Numbered from the stretch's first letter, positions 12,701-27,000 are shown. The stretch is 64,000 nt of DNA from Zygnema cylindricum (GCA_037447655.1 JBBHKE010000722.1:220271-284270), one strand, 5' to 3'. The notes: a model not told the origin generated them from the letters alone. Numbers and translations are program-made.

Positions 12701-15700
12701 TCATTACGATACTGCCTCAAATTAACAGAAGCAAGAGTAGATCAATGAAGGTGGGGTGAACTATGAAAATACACACAGGAAAGCAAAAACCAGATGCAGG
12801 ACATACACCTGAAAACTTTCAAGCACTTGTTCCTCATAAATACATTTTGTAAACAACCAGATACTCACTCATCAACCATTCAACCAGACATCCGAACACT
12901 CAAACAGACAAACAAGTGCTTATCAGATTCGCCAGCCAAGGCTCATTACAGCAGAAGGTACTCACCCACAAGTCCATTGAAACACATTTTCTAATTGGTT
13001 ACGTTGTTGTAGATTGCTTGATTGCCAATGGACCCATTGCTTGTTCTCCTGCACAACCAAGGAAGCTAATTACATTCAATCCATTACTGGCAGATGTTTT
13101 TATAAGAACACTTCAAAAATTAAAAAATTCCTGCACCGGTCGGTATTAAGCTCCTCCTCCACAGCATCTGAAACCTGAAAACATCTAGGACAAATACCAG
13201 ACGAGGACGAGACAAAACTCACATACTGAGATCAACTTCACATATTTGCCTATAAGCACTGCAACTAGCCAAATCCCAGACTGAAACACATGCAAGATTG
13301 CAAAAGACTCCCGGTGCCATTCCTTCCAACTTAAACACATATGTCTTCTCTCTCCAGACGGCATTTTGAACAGAGCATCCTTGCTGCACATGTGTCCATT
13401 CAAACAGACTCGACACAATTTATGTGGTTTTTGTGGTCAACAATCAACCATCACAAATCAATAATCACCTACATTTCCAAGTGGCGCCTACAATAAAGGT
13501 TGTTTTGTATATGGATTTGATACCATTCTGATTTTAAAATGCAAAAGGTGCTTTTCCTTTCTTCAGGATGGAATGCACATCAGCCAAATCAGACTGAAAA
13601 AAAAATATACATAGGGGAAAAAAATAGAGTAACCTCCATAAGCTAAACCATGCCTGTGTGAATCCAAAATACTTGAAAGTCAATTGCAGTTAGTGTACGA
13701 GGAAAACATAATGGTGATAATGATTCCCTTGGTGTCTCACCTGTAGATATGCATCAATCCCAGGATTGGTGGAAGCAACTTGTACAAGTTTGTTTGACAT
13801 GCGAGTCACATGGCCGAGGTAACCACAACGAGAAGGTCCTCTTATTGCCTCTACTCTTGGCTGCAATTTGGACCTCATTTTATCGTCATTATTCATTAGA
13901 CTGGGAATGCAAAATCAGAGCTTCGTCACATCAGGTGAGCAGAAAAGGAGCAGCATGGACTACAAAGTCAAATCTTATGGGTGTTGGCCACTGCCCAACA
14001 AAGGATCAAAGATTTTAAAAGGTGACCAACAAAGAACAAAAGCAAATCAAATATCAGAGTCGGACACCAGATAATTGGAAGAAAAAAGTTCAAGAGACCT
14101 AAACTAGAACACTGCAGCCACAAACAAAAAATTGAAATGTCCTGGCCGTATAGATGATGACGAACACTCTCATTTAATGAACAAATGTTAAAATCAACAA
14201 AACTAGGAGACACGCCTGTCCAGATACTCGCTCTATAAATTAAAATACAATCAATATGTATAACATAGTAGCTCCGACTCCACTTCCTACTATTGCATTT
14301 CCAAGCGCGATTGCAAAAAAGTAAACACTAATGAAGATTGGAGCAGGAGCCCCTGGATTTTAAGAATGAACTTGGCTGTACGAACCTCAGGTCTAGTATC
14401 TGGAGCATCTGGTTGATTGTTTGCTGCCAACACACGGTCCAAAAAATTGCATTCTACGAACAAGTGTTCGATTAGGGCCGAAGAGTTGCTATCCAGACAA
14501 GAGTTAACGATTCCTTCCACATGATGATGGAGCATGTTGTTGAAAGGAAATCTGCAGATTGGACACGAGTTCTAATTGATACCCACCGAAACACGAAGGA
14601 AAAAGCTGCTACTCAATGAAGAGAACCCCAAACCTCTTATTACATTACTTAAAGAATGCCATAGCTCAACATTAAGCTCATCTCACTATGATTGATCAGT
14701 GATGACTGCTACCAGATAAGCGGCAGTTTACACTATCTGTTAACTTCTCCACTAAGGAAACAGCAAAACAAGTGCAACAACCCACGTCTGGAGTTCTCAG
14801 CATCGGTCACTCGCACCATGTCAAAATATACGCTCGAAATGAAAGAAATAAAAGAAAATACTGTGACCAAAACCGTGCCTCGTTCCCAAGTGAGGATTTC
14901 CCATGAAAATAACGATTCTACGATAGACATAGCTAAAAATGAGTTAAGACAGTACACAACCATCATCGATTAAAAGACTTTGACAAACCAGAGTACCTAG
15001 CGAAGTTCCAATAAGGCCAGGCTTTGTCCATTCAGCATGGTCACTGATTGCCACATACTACGATCAGTGAGACTACATCTTTCAGGCAAACCTCAACACC
15101 ACCATCCATGACATCAAAGATTGAACAAATAGACGGCAGCCTCATGGAAGCAAAACAGTTGATTGACACCTTTTTACCAGTGACAATATAAGTTCTAAGA
15201 AAGTAATATATAACCTCGTAAAAAGATAACAAGAGTTGGCGATGGATTGGCTGACCTGAAAAAAAGATCAAGGGCAGTCCGAATAGCCCCAAGCCGCACA
15301 AGCTCTTGCCGTGCCACATCACTATTTGTCCGAAGAAGAACGGCAATGAACTCAACAACCTGCATCAGACATGAACCATACATGTGTCTACAAAAAACTT
15401 GCCACACTCTCCTCTATATGCAAAGAAGATATTATTGGCAGATCTACCGATATATTCTGGCCTCAATCCTGAAAATTCCTTGAGACGGCAAGAGGTTCAT
15501 AAGGAGATTCTCAAAGATGGGAAGGAAAAAAGAGAAAACAGCTCCTTTTCTAGACAAACACCTGAGCTCAAAGAAAGCACAGTAAAGAAGAGATAGGCAT
15601 AACAAATGGACGATTTCTGTACCTTGAGTCGATGGATACCCAGTGGCGGTCTGAGCTGCCCATATGTTGTTGGTAAGACTGTCTCATCTGAAGACAGGTC

Positions 15701-15979
15701 TAAAACCTGAAGTAGGTCACCTGAGTGCCACAAGTATAACCGATATAAAAATAGTAAACCTTGCAAAGACTCATAAACACAGACACAAGCTGAACCTCAC
15801 AGGAAGGAGCTTCAAATTACCGTAAGAAAAAGTCATTGACCCTATAAACGTTTTATAGGAAATTTACATGGCAAAGCTCAGTGATAGGGGCACATGGTGG
15901 TGCCTTGCAACATACATATACATATACACACATACATATATATACATGTATACGTATATATATGTACATATACATATAT

Positions 15980-16016
<37 letters not shown>

Positions 16017-19000
16017 CATATATACATATATATAATATATTAATATACATATATATATCTAGTACTCGTGGCAGTGAACAAAATCTACTTGAACTTGGAT
16101 TTCGTCGGTGACTACAAGGAGAGAGGCTAAAGGTTATGTTGAACTAGTATAACCATCAATGTTTTGCAAGACAACTACAAGGAAAAAAAATCCTCCACAA
16201 GACATTAAATCTTTATTAACAGAAAAAATAGAAAAAAAAGGACACAAACAGGAGAGTGATGCCTGAATGTAGGGATAAAGACAACAAATGACATCAAAAC
16301 TATGAGCGTAAATCTCGCCAAAACTTCAGTTGTCTCAAAGGTAGACGCAACAACGATTGGGTCAACATGTCAGACATTTCACACATGCTGCAAAACGCGA
16401 TGAACTGGACATGTCAAGCCTCCATAGCCAATTTGAAACTTAAAAAAAAAAAAAAACAAAACTTTCCCAACACTTAATGGCTCAAAATAGCATCTGATCC
16501 TTCACCCAATGAACATGCCTCTGCCTTTGCCTCATTTCTGCAAAGGAATGGCAAGCTTTAGCTCTCATTTTCCTGCCCTCGAATACTGCTTTGATCACCC
16601 AGTAGAGCCTTACCTAGACGCTGAAGCATTCCATCTACTGTCTCGGGATTTGCCGGCTGCAAGGGCTGATGGATGCCCCGTGCCGCACTCGCTGCTGCTG
16701 CCGACGCAGCGCGTTTTGGGTCCAGCAAGGTGATGCACACAGAAAGAGAGTGGATGACACCGGTCTTGGCTTGAGGGGCTTCCAGAACATGCTGGAACAA
16801 GTGACCTATATACCTGCGTGATGCAAACAAAAACCTTGCCAACAATGGTGAATTGCTGTTCTGTTCAAACGACTGTGTCACCATAAGAATACAGGTAGCA
16901 TATACACGCATCCTAGCCACTTACAGAAAGCCTTATTAGAACAAGCGGACGTCTCCAAATTGATGGCATATAGGCTCTTTGCCACACATGTCATGGTTAA
17001 AGCGCCTCACAGGTACGCACCAATATAGGGGGTATCTTCACAAGCCCTTAAACAACAGCCTGACATATTCAGCATAATGCCATCCTGTATATTGACACTT
17101 TTTTAACACACATCAACAGTAACAATTCTACGTGCGCATGTAGAGAATGTCCCGGCGTAACTCGTTTCGTGGTCTTGCTTCTCTTCATTGTCTATCCGCA
17201 AAGCATAGAAAGGTTCAATATCGTTGTCCTTCTCGAGTTAGGTTTTGTCATCAGAATACATCAGTGTATCATGTACATCATTTCATAAGAAACAACAGCT
17301 TGAGGGTGATAGAGCTATAGCTGTAAGCCTTGCAAAAACTAGCCACGAAGAGCATGGGACCAATCAAAACACATGCTAACCAGTTTGAAGCATGAAGGTG
17401 CGCAGGTTAAAGGTGAAAGTGAATAGGTTAAAGCTAAAGTGCATAGGTTAAAGGTGAAAAAGGGGGTAGGTTAAAAGGTGGAAATTGCGTAGGCTAAAGA
17501 CGAAAGTGCGCAGGTTAAAGATCAAAGTGAGGAAGAGATGAAAAGGTTAAAGGTGAGAAAGCTTAATGCACCTTGGTCTAGAGAGCTGCGCAGCGAGAGC
17601 TGACGGCGCTGTTCTCGCAACAGCACACAGGGTATCCGCAGCATTGGCATGCTCATCTGCAGAATACTGCCCCCATATGGCAAACATCATTGCCAGTGTC
17701 TCAGCAGCATTAGCAGCAGCAGACTCAGCTCAAACAGATCCTCAACCATGGGTCCAGTTCCAGTTCTCTAACCAGCAAAAGCAGCGATGTGCATCAAAGT
17801 AAAACAGTTCCTGTTCCTGTGTAACTAGACTCATATGCGTTTGGAAAGACTAAAAATTCATGGCTTGAACGCGATACAGCTTTACTTTTCGCTAGTCAGT
17901 AAGAACAGCAGTGTGCAACCACGACCAAAAAAACTGCATCCTAATCAACAAGTACACCGCCAATCGCTATTAGAGTATATAACGCCAATTCGGTGCCCCT
18001 AAATTTTGACCCTAAAACCTGAAATAGAATTAATAACGCTATTTAAGTAAGTGGACCATAATCTGCCACGTCTCAGGCACTAAATTAGAATCAATAACGC
18101 TAATTTTTTTTTGACGCTATTTAATCCTTGACTCTAATAGCGATTGGCGGTGTACCATAAGTTTTTTGGCTTCCAAAAGTAAATGAGTCACCATGCGGCT
18201 AACATAAGACAATCAGCCAGGAGAAAAACCGGCTACACAGGGAAAAAGATGTGGTGACTACCAGCATAACAGCTTCAACAATTGCAAAACTGCAAACAAA
18301 GGTAAACATATTCTCCAGCTGAAATAAATAAAACATGGACTGAAAAGCTGAATTGAGGAGGACCACAAACCATGTGAATTACTGTTGTAACCAATCTGGA
18401 CTAAAGAAAAAAGTTGTTTCAAAACACTCTATAGCAGGACCTTGATTCATGAAGGGGCAGATTGTAAGCATTAGAGAATTTGGTTAAACACAAGTACTAT
18501 TTTTTTCCATTGCAAATCCACACGTATCCAGCACATGAGGCCATGATATGTCTGCCCAAGGACCGATGACCTTGAACAATGAAGTCCTCACTAGTACAGC
18601 CTTTACGACGCCTGGACAGACAAATTCAAGACCTGGAAATTTTGGAGCTCAATTTTGGTAATTGGTTGCTGAGTGATGCCTCTCACTGCTCACCTGGGGG
18701 CTCAACCGATCAACGAGCATCTCCAATAAATTGGTACTTGCAAGCCACTGAATTGAATCGGCATGATACATGAGAATTTGGTCATCTGCTCCAACCAGCT
18801 TCATTATTACCTGCAACACAAAAAATGTGTAAGCAGTAGCATTACTTCTACTAGCCTTGTACTTTGTACTTAGCAAAAGAGGATAAAATCTCTAACCATG
18901 CCAACTACACTAAACACAAAGGCTTACCTCCATGATGGAAGTGATTCCAATGAGGTTAACTAACTTCTCCAATATATCTTGATGAGTCTGCAATGACATA

Positions 19001-21968
19001 CAAAACGGGAGAGCGAATGAGATTGGGCTCGTCCATGTCCACATTCCAAGCCCAGATCCCTTGCTGTACAGCGATAAAGCCTTCCCCAAATATTTTGCAG
19101 CGAAATACAATTTAGACAGAGCCAATGTATACCTCAAGATATGCCATCATATCTGGTGTCCTTCGCACAAGCAGACAGATTACAACCTGCGTGATCATAT
19201 CCAAAATCCGTCACAAAAACAAAAAAAAAACGGCTTGCTCTGAAATCACGCCACATAAATAAAAACAGTGATGGCTGCTCTTCATAAGAGGGAGTGCCTC
19301 ATCCAACCACTCAGTCCAAATACTGCATCCTCAGAATGAACCAAAAAAAATCAAGATAACCAGCAACACATTGCATTTAGTGGTCAACTTCCTTAATGGG
19401 AACCAAAGAAAAATAGACATCATGCGAGAAGACCTGGTAACAAATATTGCGAAAAAGAAATTTCCAAACAAGGTCTAACCTTCAGTATTCCAAAATCGAC
19501 AATTAAAATTCTTACGACTCACCTTACTAAAATAGCCTGATAAAAGATTGGAATGTATTTTGCCAGCGTCCACAAACGAAAAAAGAAGGTCCAAAAGCTG
19601 TGAACCAACCATAAACACAGCAATAAAGGTCTAAGTTTAGGATATGGTAAATGTCGGGGACAGGGGGCATCAGGTCAAAACCAAACAAATACTTTGGGTA
19701 TATCCGAAACAAAAAGGACCAAAAAAGGAAAACATTCTTCTGGGTGTTTACAGAATGATCCGACACAATAATTGACAGAAAAGAAGTGCAGAGCAGCACA
19801 GCACTGGCATCGACAAATCTGAAAGGTCAAACCTCCAGGTTTTCAATAAGGGTGTTGAACAGTTGATCAATCTCGCAGGTGAAAATTTCACAAGACACAA
19901 AAGGGTACCTGTCACCCAAAAAAAAAAAAGGAGGTCGAGACATTGCTGGATGAGCACGATAAACAAACCAAAATGATTGTAAAACCTAGATTCAAATGAA
20001 ACTGAACAAATGCATCTTGGTTCTTTGCTTTTCAGCAAACTGACCCTAATGTAACTGGAGGCCACAACGTGCAAGAGTTCTCAACTTCAAATGTCACTCA
20101 GAGATGCCAGTAATTTTCTCATACTTGAAAATTCGATGATCGTTTGCATCTGGAGGAGAATCTTCAACAATATAACGCACTAGTTCTGCCACTTGCGCCT
20201 TCCCTCGCAAGCTGGAAAGACAGAGAAGCAATACCAAAAGAATAACCTAGGAAGTTATAACAGCATAACAAGAACAATAACCGCAAAAACCAAGAAGAAA
20301 AAAAGCTGTATTCTATTAGGGTAAGTAGACATATGTAATTACCGGCATTACTGGCCAGTGAATACACATATGCAATTAGTGGAAATACTGGCAACTAACT
20401 GCAGTTATTGAATGTGTAAAAATCATACAGAAAAATGTACGAAACTGTACAGCTCATACAGTTTTCTGTGCGATTCGTACACATTCGATTTGCTGCTAGT
20501 AACGCCACTAATTGCATGTGTAATTCCCCTACAGAACAGAGTATACACAGAAGTCAATGCTCAACTGTTACCATTGTGGAAAAGAGAGCAAAAAGGCATT
20601 TGCAACAAAAAAAAAAAAGATTGGCATTCAGAAAAACAAAAGGAGCGATTAGTTTTCTGTCAGTCGCCGATGAACAGAACTGTAACAGATGAAAGCATGT
20701 GTGATGCCAGATGAGATTTTGGCGGCATGTGCTTAGGGTCTAAGGCTGACAAAACATACAAAGTCACAAGGCGCTTATTGAGGGACTTGCATTCCTGAAT
20801 GAGATCATCTTCATCGAGAAGCTGCTCCAAAGTAAAATCGCCTTTATCCAATAAGTTATCCACCTGGTCAAGATAGTGCATGCAAAACAGCCCCTTTAAA
20901 ATAAACCAACAAGCATTGGAAGAATTAGAGAGACGGGGAAGAAAAAATAACCGGGAGATGGAGAAAGCTTCATGCCAACACCGTTGCAGTTAACTACCCA
21001 CATTGGCCATACAAGTTCTCTGAACAAACCAGGAAGCAGCCCAACTGTATAGCCAAATAAATATATCAGAAAGCACCAGCGGAAATAGCTGATGTTATCT
21101 AATAAAGTAATTACACACACAGGATTACTGGCGTAAACGGCCAGAAATAGCAGCAATCGTACAAAAAACTGTATGGATCATACACTTTCCTGTTTGACTT
21201 CTTGATTACTGGCTAGTAATCGCGTGTGTAAAATTACCCTGTAAGAGGATCTCGACAGAAAATGCGTTTGGAGTACTTGCAGCTCCTTCTAGATTGACTA
21301 CTCATGCCTAGAGTGTTCTTCTGACAAAACCATATGCAAATTGAAGTAAAATGTGACGTCGGCGAAGAAAAATGGCACGCCAAAATGGTATTGAGGTGCA
21401 AATTGGTTGAAGAAAACAAATTTGCAAAAATATCTCTGCTATAGACCAACAGATAAAAAACATCTCAAGGACCAAGATTCTAACAAATTAACTCATGCGG
21501 TCGGCATTTCACCCTCCTTACATGATACTGGAGAAACCCAGAGATATTTTATTATAATACGGTTAAACAGTTCAATTGTTGCTTTAAGCATGTAATTTCA
21601 GTCTAGGTCTTGACAAACATTAAGTAGCTTCGTTAGACTGGGAAATATTGGGGGGAAACCTAGAAAGGGAATCCTAATGAAGACCTGAATTGAGGTTCAA
21701 TTTGAGAGGCCCGCAATATGTAGGCCAATCTGATTGTAAATTAACCCACAAAACTCAGGCCGCGAAAACTGGATCAATAGAGAAATGCTCAAGATAAACG
21801 TCTGTACTAAGAACCTAAACAAGTCACAACAGCAAAAACCTTAAATATGAGCAAACACTTTATTCCCGCCAATTTTCAGAAATGTCTGTCCACGAAAGTA
21901 GCCTTCTGGGTAATACAACAAATTCTTACCGGTGATGTTGTCGCGAGGTTACTGACACGCCAAAACAT
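9732..21968 (-). CDS. SAPS: SAPS-domain protein (SIT4/PP6 phosphatase-associated regulatory subunit), multi-exon
   Basis: Proteins of this family bind the catalytic subunit of PP6/Sit4-type Ser/Thr phosphatases and direct its targeting. Exons placed by GT-AG sites, mostly with phase agreement: 21968-21930, 20863-20760, 20211-20125, 19908-19833, 19597-19523, 19186-19133, 18987-18928, 18810-18694, 17666-17572, 16813-16614, 15720-15623, 15359-15256, 14551-14386, 13900-13741, 13048-12966, 12496-12340, 11979-11924, 11537-11403, 11025-9732. The protein would be about 1050 residues. The start MFWRVSNLATTSP spliced to VDNLLDKGDFTLEQLLDEDD is the family N terminus. NLIGITSIME, LVGADD, QWLASTNLLEMLVDRLSP, ETVLPTTYGQLRPPLG and CGYLGHVTRM are further SAPS-type blocks. 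The last exon (about 430 residues) is acidic, Ser/Glu-rich and probably disordered. One join is unresolved: exon 14551-14386 ends in phase 0, but 13900-13741 needs two extra bases, so a microexon may be missing. All other joins keep frame and I see no in-frame stop, so the gene looks intact. Confidence 0.92.
15912..16059. repeat. (TA)n/(CATA)n microsatellite in SAPS intron
   Basis: Alternating TACATA, CACATA and TATATA runs fill part of the intron between exons 16813-16614 and 15720-15623. The short peptide frames of alternating Tyr/Ile here are repeat artefacts. Confidence 0.92.
17398..17562. repeat. degenerate ~21-bp minisatellite in SAPS intron
   Basis: About seven imperfect units of the form GCGCAGGTTAAAGGTGAAAGT run up to within 10 bp of the donor side of exon 17666-17572. 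On the gene's sense strand the units are CTTTAACC-rich and lie immediately downstream of the splice donor. Confidence 0.8.
17955..18152. mobile_element. TA-flanked MITE, short class (copy 5), intronic
   Basis: A 198-bp element with perfectly matching ends CACCGCCAATCGCTATTAGAG and CTCTAATAGCGATTGGCGGTG and TA at 17953-17954 and 18153-18154. It sits in the SAPS intron between exons 18810-18694 and 17666-17572. The end variant GCCAATCGC distinguishes it from the GTGAATCGC subgroup. Confidence 0.9.
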
Positions 21969-23356
21969 GTTGCAGAAGTGACTACTTAGTGACAATAAAT
22001 GTCACGTCACGCTCGCCCAAATTCACCAATCGGCAATCACTACCGATGATTCTTAGGTTTTTTAGGGCTAAGGATAATGAAAAAAAGGCAGCTGGATGAT
22101 GCCGTAGAATTCCAAGGCGTCGGTCTCTCGGTCTTTCTTAACTAAGGAAAAAAACCTATCACAAAGGTAAAGAAATAAGCACTGCCATAGTCAACTCTTA
22201 TGACGCCTTCAAAAAGAAGGACAAAAGGTTACAAAGCTTCCAGCTTTCCTTCAAACCGTAACATGACAAACAAATAGGGTTGAATGGACTAAATGAAGGC
22301 TATTCTGTGTCAGATCCTTCGAATCACAGCTGCTTTTTTGCCACCTTCCTCAAGTACTTGCCATCCCCTAAATAGAGGTAAGCAGCTTGTTAAAATTTCT
22401 CTCTTTTACGCTTTCAAACGAGAAAATCCTACGAAAAGATAAGGGCTGGGGTTCGGACAAATGACAGATCAGGCCAGGAAGACAACTCTGTCTGATTGAG
22501 TTGGGAGTTGAGCCTTGCCGCTGATTAGGGTTTGAAGGATGAAACAAATGCGCAAAAACAGAAGTTGGGAACGGTAGAAATCAGCATGAGGCGAAAACTG
22601 GCACGTTAGCGCGAGGAGTTTTAATTTGCTGGAACTTACTCCGTACATTACTGTACTAGTGGTTCGCTGTTGAAAGTTCACATCACAGTCCGGAACTCCA
22701 GATGTGCAAAAAGCCAAAAACAACTGGAAACGCCAAATGTGGTGGAATCGTACTATACGCATGTTGAATGTTATTGACTTATTTATTTCAAGTATAATAC
22801 GTATATTGTAGGGAATCATAAATCATTGCATAGACCATTTGTCCATTTCCAATTGTTTTCGCACATTTGGCCTATGGTTCAATTTGACACAGTAATGAAA
22901 GGCAGCAGACCGGTGAAAGAACTCAATTAGCCAACTAAACCGTTCGCAGTACTCCGGCGTTCAAATATCTCTTGGCACAAAAATACGACTCGCTCATGCA
23001 TCAACCGTACTCTCGAAGATGAACTGTGTAGCATCGTACTTCACGTGCACATGCTTTATCGACCCAGTAAAAAAAATCGTACGGAAAAGTGAAGTGATCC
23101 TACGTACGGTCAGGCAGTTTAACATAAACCAGCTGTAGATATAATTACTGGTACAACAGTGTACCATAAAGAAGCCTACCAATACGCAGAACTCCGACAA
23201 GCCTGCAACCGATATTTGCAATCGTACTTTAATTGTTGGTGCATGGCGGGGTGCTTCACACGCGGTGTGGCAGTTCCACATTACAATAGCGATACTATAA
23301 CCCCTATTTATTTGACTACAAGTGTAACCCCTATTTATTTGACTACAAGTACAGTA
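21969..23356. promoter_or_regulatory. upstream region of the SAPS gene (5' UTR and promoter side)
   Basis: This stretch lies immediately 5' of the SAPS start codon on the minus strand. No confident TATA box or transcription start is visible to me. Candidate frames (22469-22819, 22994-23365) have no recognisable domain. A 20-bp direct repeat, TATTTATTTGACTACAAGTG/A (about 23306-23350), occurs at its far end. Confidence 0.35.
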
Positions 23357-23857
23357 CGCCGCCAATCGCTATTAGAGTAGAGGAATAAATAGCGTAAAAA
23401 AAAATAGTGCTACTAACGCTAATTGGGGAAAAAAGTCAGAAAAAAATATATATACTAATTAATCACTAACTCTAGTTTGGGTTTTTTCGAATAATAAATG
23501 CCCGCCAAATTGATGTCTACATCAATATATGTATCCGTACAAAATCAGACAATTCGTACGCCAACATCTGAATATTCGAGTTTGCGTCTCTTTTCCCAGT
23601 GCACATTCACATGCGTGCACAATTACATTAAATGACTTTTTGTACATTTGTATTTCAAAAAGTACATTTTGGTACGAAAAAACTGTCCGTACACCACACT
23701 ATAAACATTACGGTGTACTTCCGTTATTAACGCTAATTAAAAAAAGAACCCTAAAAGGCGTAAAGGAAAAAATAGAGTTATGGATTGTATTTCAGGTGTA
23801 TTTTTTTTAAAAAGGGCACCAAATTAGCGTTATTTACTCTAATAGCGATTGGCGGTG
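23357..23857. mobile_element. TA-flanked MITE, long class (copy 6)
   Basis: A 501-bp element with ends CGCCGCCAATCGCTATTAGAG and CTCTAATAGCGATTGGCGGTG and TA flanks. The interior is homologous to copy 3 (the GTACGCC and GTCCGTACACCACACT blocks). It is separated from copy 7 by only seven bases including both TA sites. Confidence 0.88.
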
Positions 23858-23864
23858 TACTGTA

Positions 23865-24073
23865 CACCGCGAATCGCTATTAGGGTTAATCACGCTAGTT
23901 CGACGCCCCTAAATTTGTACCCAAATTCTTAAATAGAGTGATAAAAAAAACCCAAAAAAACAAATTAGAGTGACTGATTTCCTTGATAATCCCCAAATTC
24001 CCAATTAGCCTTAATCACACTAATTGTTCTATAACACTAAATATTTATTAAACGCTAATAGCGATTCGCGGTG
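23865..24073. mobile_element. TA-flanked MITE, short class (copy 7)
   Basis: A 209-bp element with ends CACCGCGAATCGCTATTAG and GCTAATAGCGATTCGCGGTG, TA on both sides. Its third terminal variant (GCGAATCGC) is matched at both ends. Confidence 0.9.
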
Positions 24074-27000
24074 TAGCTCAAACTGGAATGCATATCGTTT
24101 CACATCACTAACGGATATATAATTCCGCCGATGCTATACAGGATAGAAATCGGTAAGATCGTCAAGATCCACCGATTTGATGTAGTGAAACAGTGAATTA
24201 CCTCTTGCCCTTCTTTTCCTTTTTTTTAAGGCAACCTTTACGCTTCCAATTTTCTTCCTTAAAATTGTAAGTCGTGTTTCAACATTTTGGTGCACAATTT
24301 CCATCTGTTCCTCCTCTGCCAGCGGTAGACTGCCATATCAAATAACTTGTATCGGCTCAAAATGATAGCTCTCCCTCTGCACCTAATGTATTTTCCCCTT
24401 GTTTTTATTCTGAATTTTGGATTTCAACGTTAAAGATTTTCATTCCTTTGAAGACATGTTGGTTTGCAAGGCTTGCAAAGTGGACTGGACTTTCCACGTC
24501 AGATTTTGTTCTTGCAATTTGTTATTCTCAAAGTCATCATGAAATTGTCAAAGTTCTTGGGCGATATCCCAAGTAAAATTATGGAGCTTTTGAAGTGCCT
24601 TGATGGCAAGCCATTAATCCAATGATCTAACGTAAATTTAAAACCAGAAGAGCTTCGGTAACCACAAACAATGTCGTGGCCATTGCGAGAATGCTGACGG
24701 AGCCTAATTTATTACACATAAATTGGTCAAACGATTAACAAAGTGTAAAGTGATCCATTATTTTAACACTTCAAATCTAGGAACTCGTTAATGGTCAGGT
24801 AATTTTGTTTCCTATCAATTGTATGCCAAACGTTGAGCAAAGTGGTCATGAAAACTTGGAACTTTCCATGGTCGAGTTGTACTAACCTGTGTAATGTGTA
24901 CACCATGAGTAGTGTAGAGCGTGGAGTAAGAAACGGTCCCTCTAGCCGCCTCGGGACCCAGCTTCTACCTTAACCAATGCATGCCTGTTGCTTATCTGCC
25001 ACATTGGAATATTTTATATCGTGATCTAAGTTTATAATTCAAACAGGGTCTTCATGTGAATGGCTACGGGTACCCTTGACAAGGTCAACCTCCTACAAAC
25101 GGGCCATACTTTTATTTTTAATAACGTCTACTAAGACTCTATCATAATTCTCCAAGGATCGAGAAGTAAACGTTGAGTGTTTGATATTTTATTTTTTTCG
25201 CACCCGATAAGCAATCCTTGTATTATGCATGTAGATGACCACCGTCCTTGATGAGGATGGTAGTAAGCTACAGGTCGTATACATTCGCGACACTTGGATA
25301 ATAAGTGCCAAGATAACTAATTCACATGTCGCAGTGGCCATGTGACCCTGGTGAAAGTGAATAAGTTACCAAAATTCATCAAAAACTCTTTGTCGGGGGA
25401 TATCTTGTCACGCTCCTTATTGCATTCATTTGACCCTTATTGGTTTGTCGCGCTTATAGATCTTGGCTTTTAAAAACATTTCGGTACGGTTCGTCCTCGT
25501 GAGACAGTGCTCTTGTAGAAATATTATACTCCGATTGTACGTTTGAGAAATCTTTGACAATTTTGAATACAAGCCTGTGTGGTTGGCTCAAAATAAGACG
25601 TGCATTGCACAACCTTCTATTAGGGGTTCACAAAATTTTCCCGTTTCACCCTTTAATGATGATGGTTGCACTCAAGTAACTAAAAATATTAGCGTCTTAG
25701 GTGAATCAAAATGGCAATGATACATCCCGTAATATACCTCAACATTGACATCGGAATATCTGATGATAACTGACTAGTAACTGAATGGTCAATATACAGT
25801 GAAAAGCTGAAAACTATGTCTTAGTACATCATTACTATACTTTCAGTAAACCGGTAGTTCTCCATATAATCCAAAAAATAGAAACCAAGGTAAAAACGTA
25901 AAACAATTGATATAATCAAGTTTTTCGGATGACTTCTTGTTATGCCTGTAGTTTGAAATTCTTCAGCCCCGACAGCTTAAGAATCAAGATACTTTTCTGA
26001 CCTAAAGAAACGGAAACTAACGGTATTACTATACGAATATTTGTAAAACACCGTGGCTGGAGATATCTACCATCAGCCTAATATATTGATTTGGTTATTA
26101 GCACTACAGAAGAATCCTTACTGGTCATCCTCATATTCTGGTTGATATACAAAACTAAAGAACATATGCATGTTACACATGTTCTTGTGGTGTATGGCTC
26201 TTGTAGAAGCATTTACTCCATGTATTGTCAAAATTTGTTGTTACTAAGTTTGATAAGTTGATCAGGTCTATTATATGTTTTCTGGCTCTATGACACTGTC
26301 AGGTATTGATTACCGAAAAATTGTCTTCGAAATAAAACCCCAGTCGTATAGTGTTTTTGTCCTTACAAGTTCACTGTCTTCATATTAACAAGTCACTTTA
26401 TGTTGGTGAATCACAAAATTGTATGTGTTATACATTTTTGTCATTGTTGCCACACGTGTAAATACACAGACGTCAGATGTGCGTTTATATGGTTTTATTT
26501 GGCTGTACATTTTTGGGTACTTATCAGCACATGGATATGTTGGTAGAAGAGTAATAAGATGTGCGGGGATGGATGAATATGAATATGAGTATGACTACTA
26601 CCTGGCAAATTAGACGGCTACAACCATTTTGTGGGACAGTTGAAGAAAGAAGACCTATTAAGAAAGCAACCGGTGGTTCAAGGTTTTGTATATATTTTAG
26701 TATTGATATATTTCTTGTTATCGGTTGTTGCTTTGATGAACTTTGCATACTAGTTTTATGTTTGGATTTCAATGTTAGCTAATGTTAAAAATATTGAATT
26801 TCAATATCTATGAGGCATACCCTTTTAACTGCGATGAGTTTATGATGTTAATTTTGGTAGATACCAAAAATTAACTGTTTGGTAGAAAAAACAAACATAC
26901 GCAGGAATATGAAATGGTGTTGGAAGGCTGATGCTGATTGATGTTAAAAATCCAGTTGTTTTCAAGTTAAAAAAGAAAACATTATTTATGGAAGGGATAA

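Noticed and set aside
13185-13418. Frame with SWKEWHRESFAILH as a SAPS exon (resembles the W-x-x-W block)
   Set aside because: The segment 13048-12966 (ENKQWVHWQSSNLQQRNQ...CG) fits the block better, has good splice sites and the right phase on both sides.
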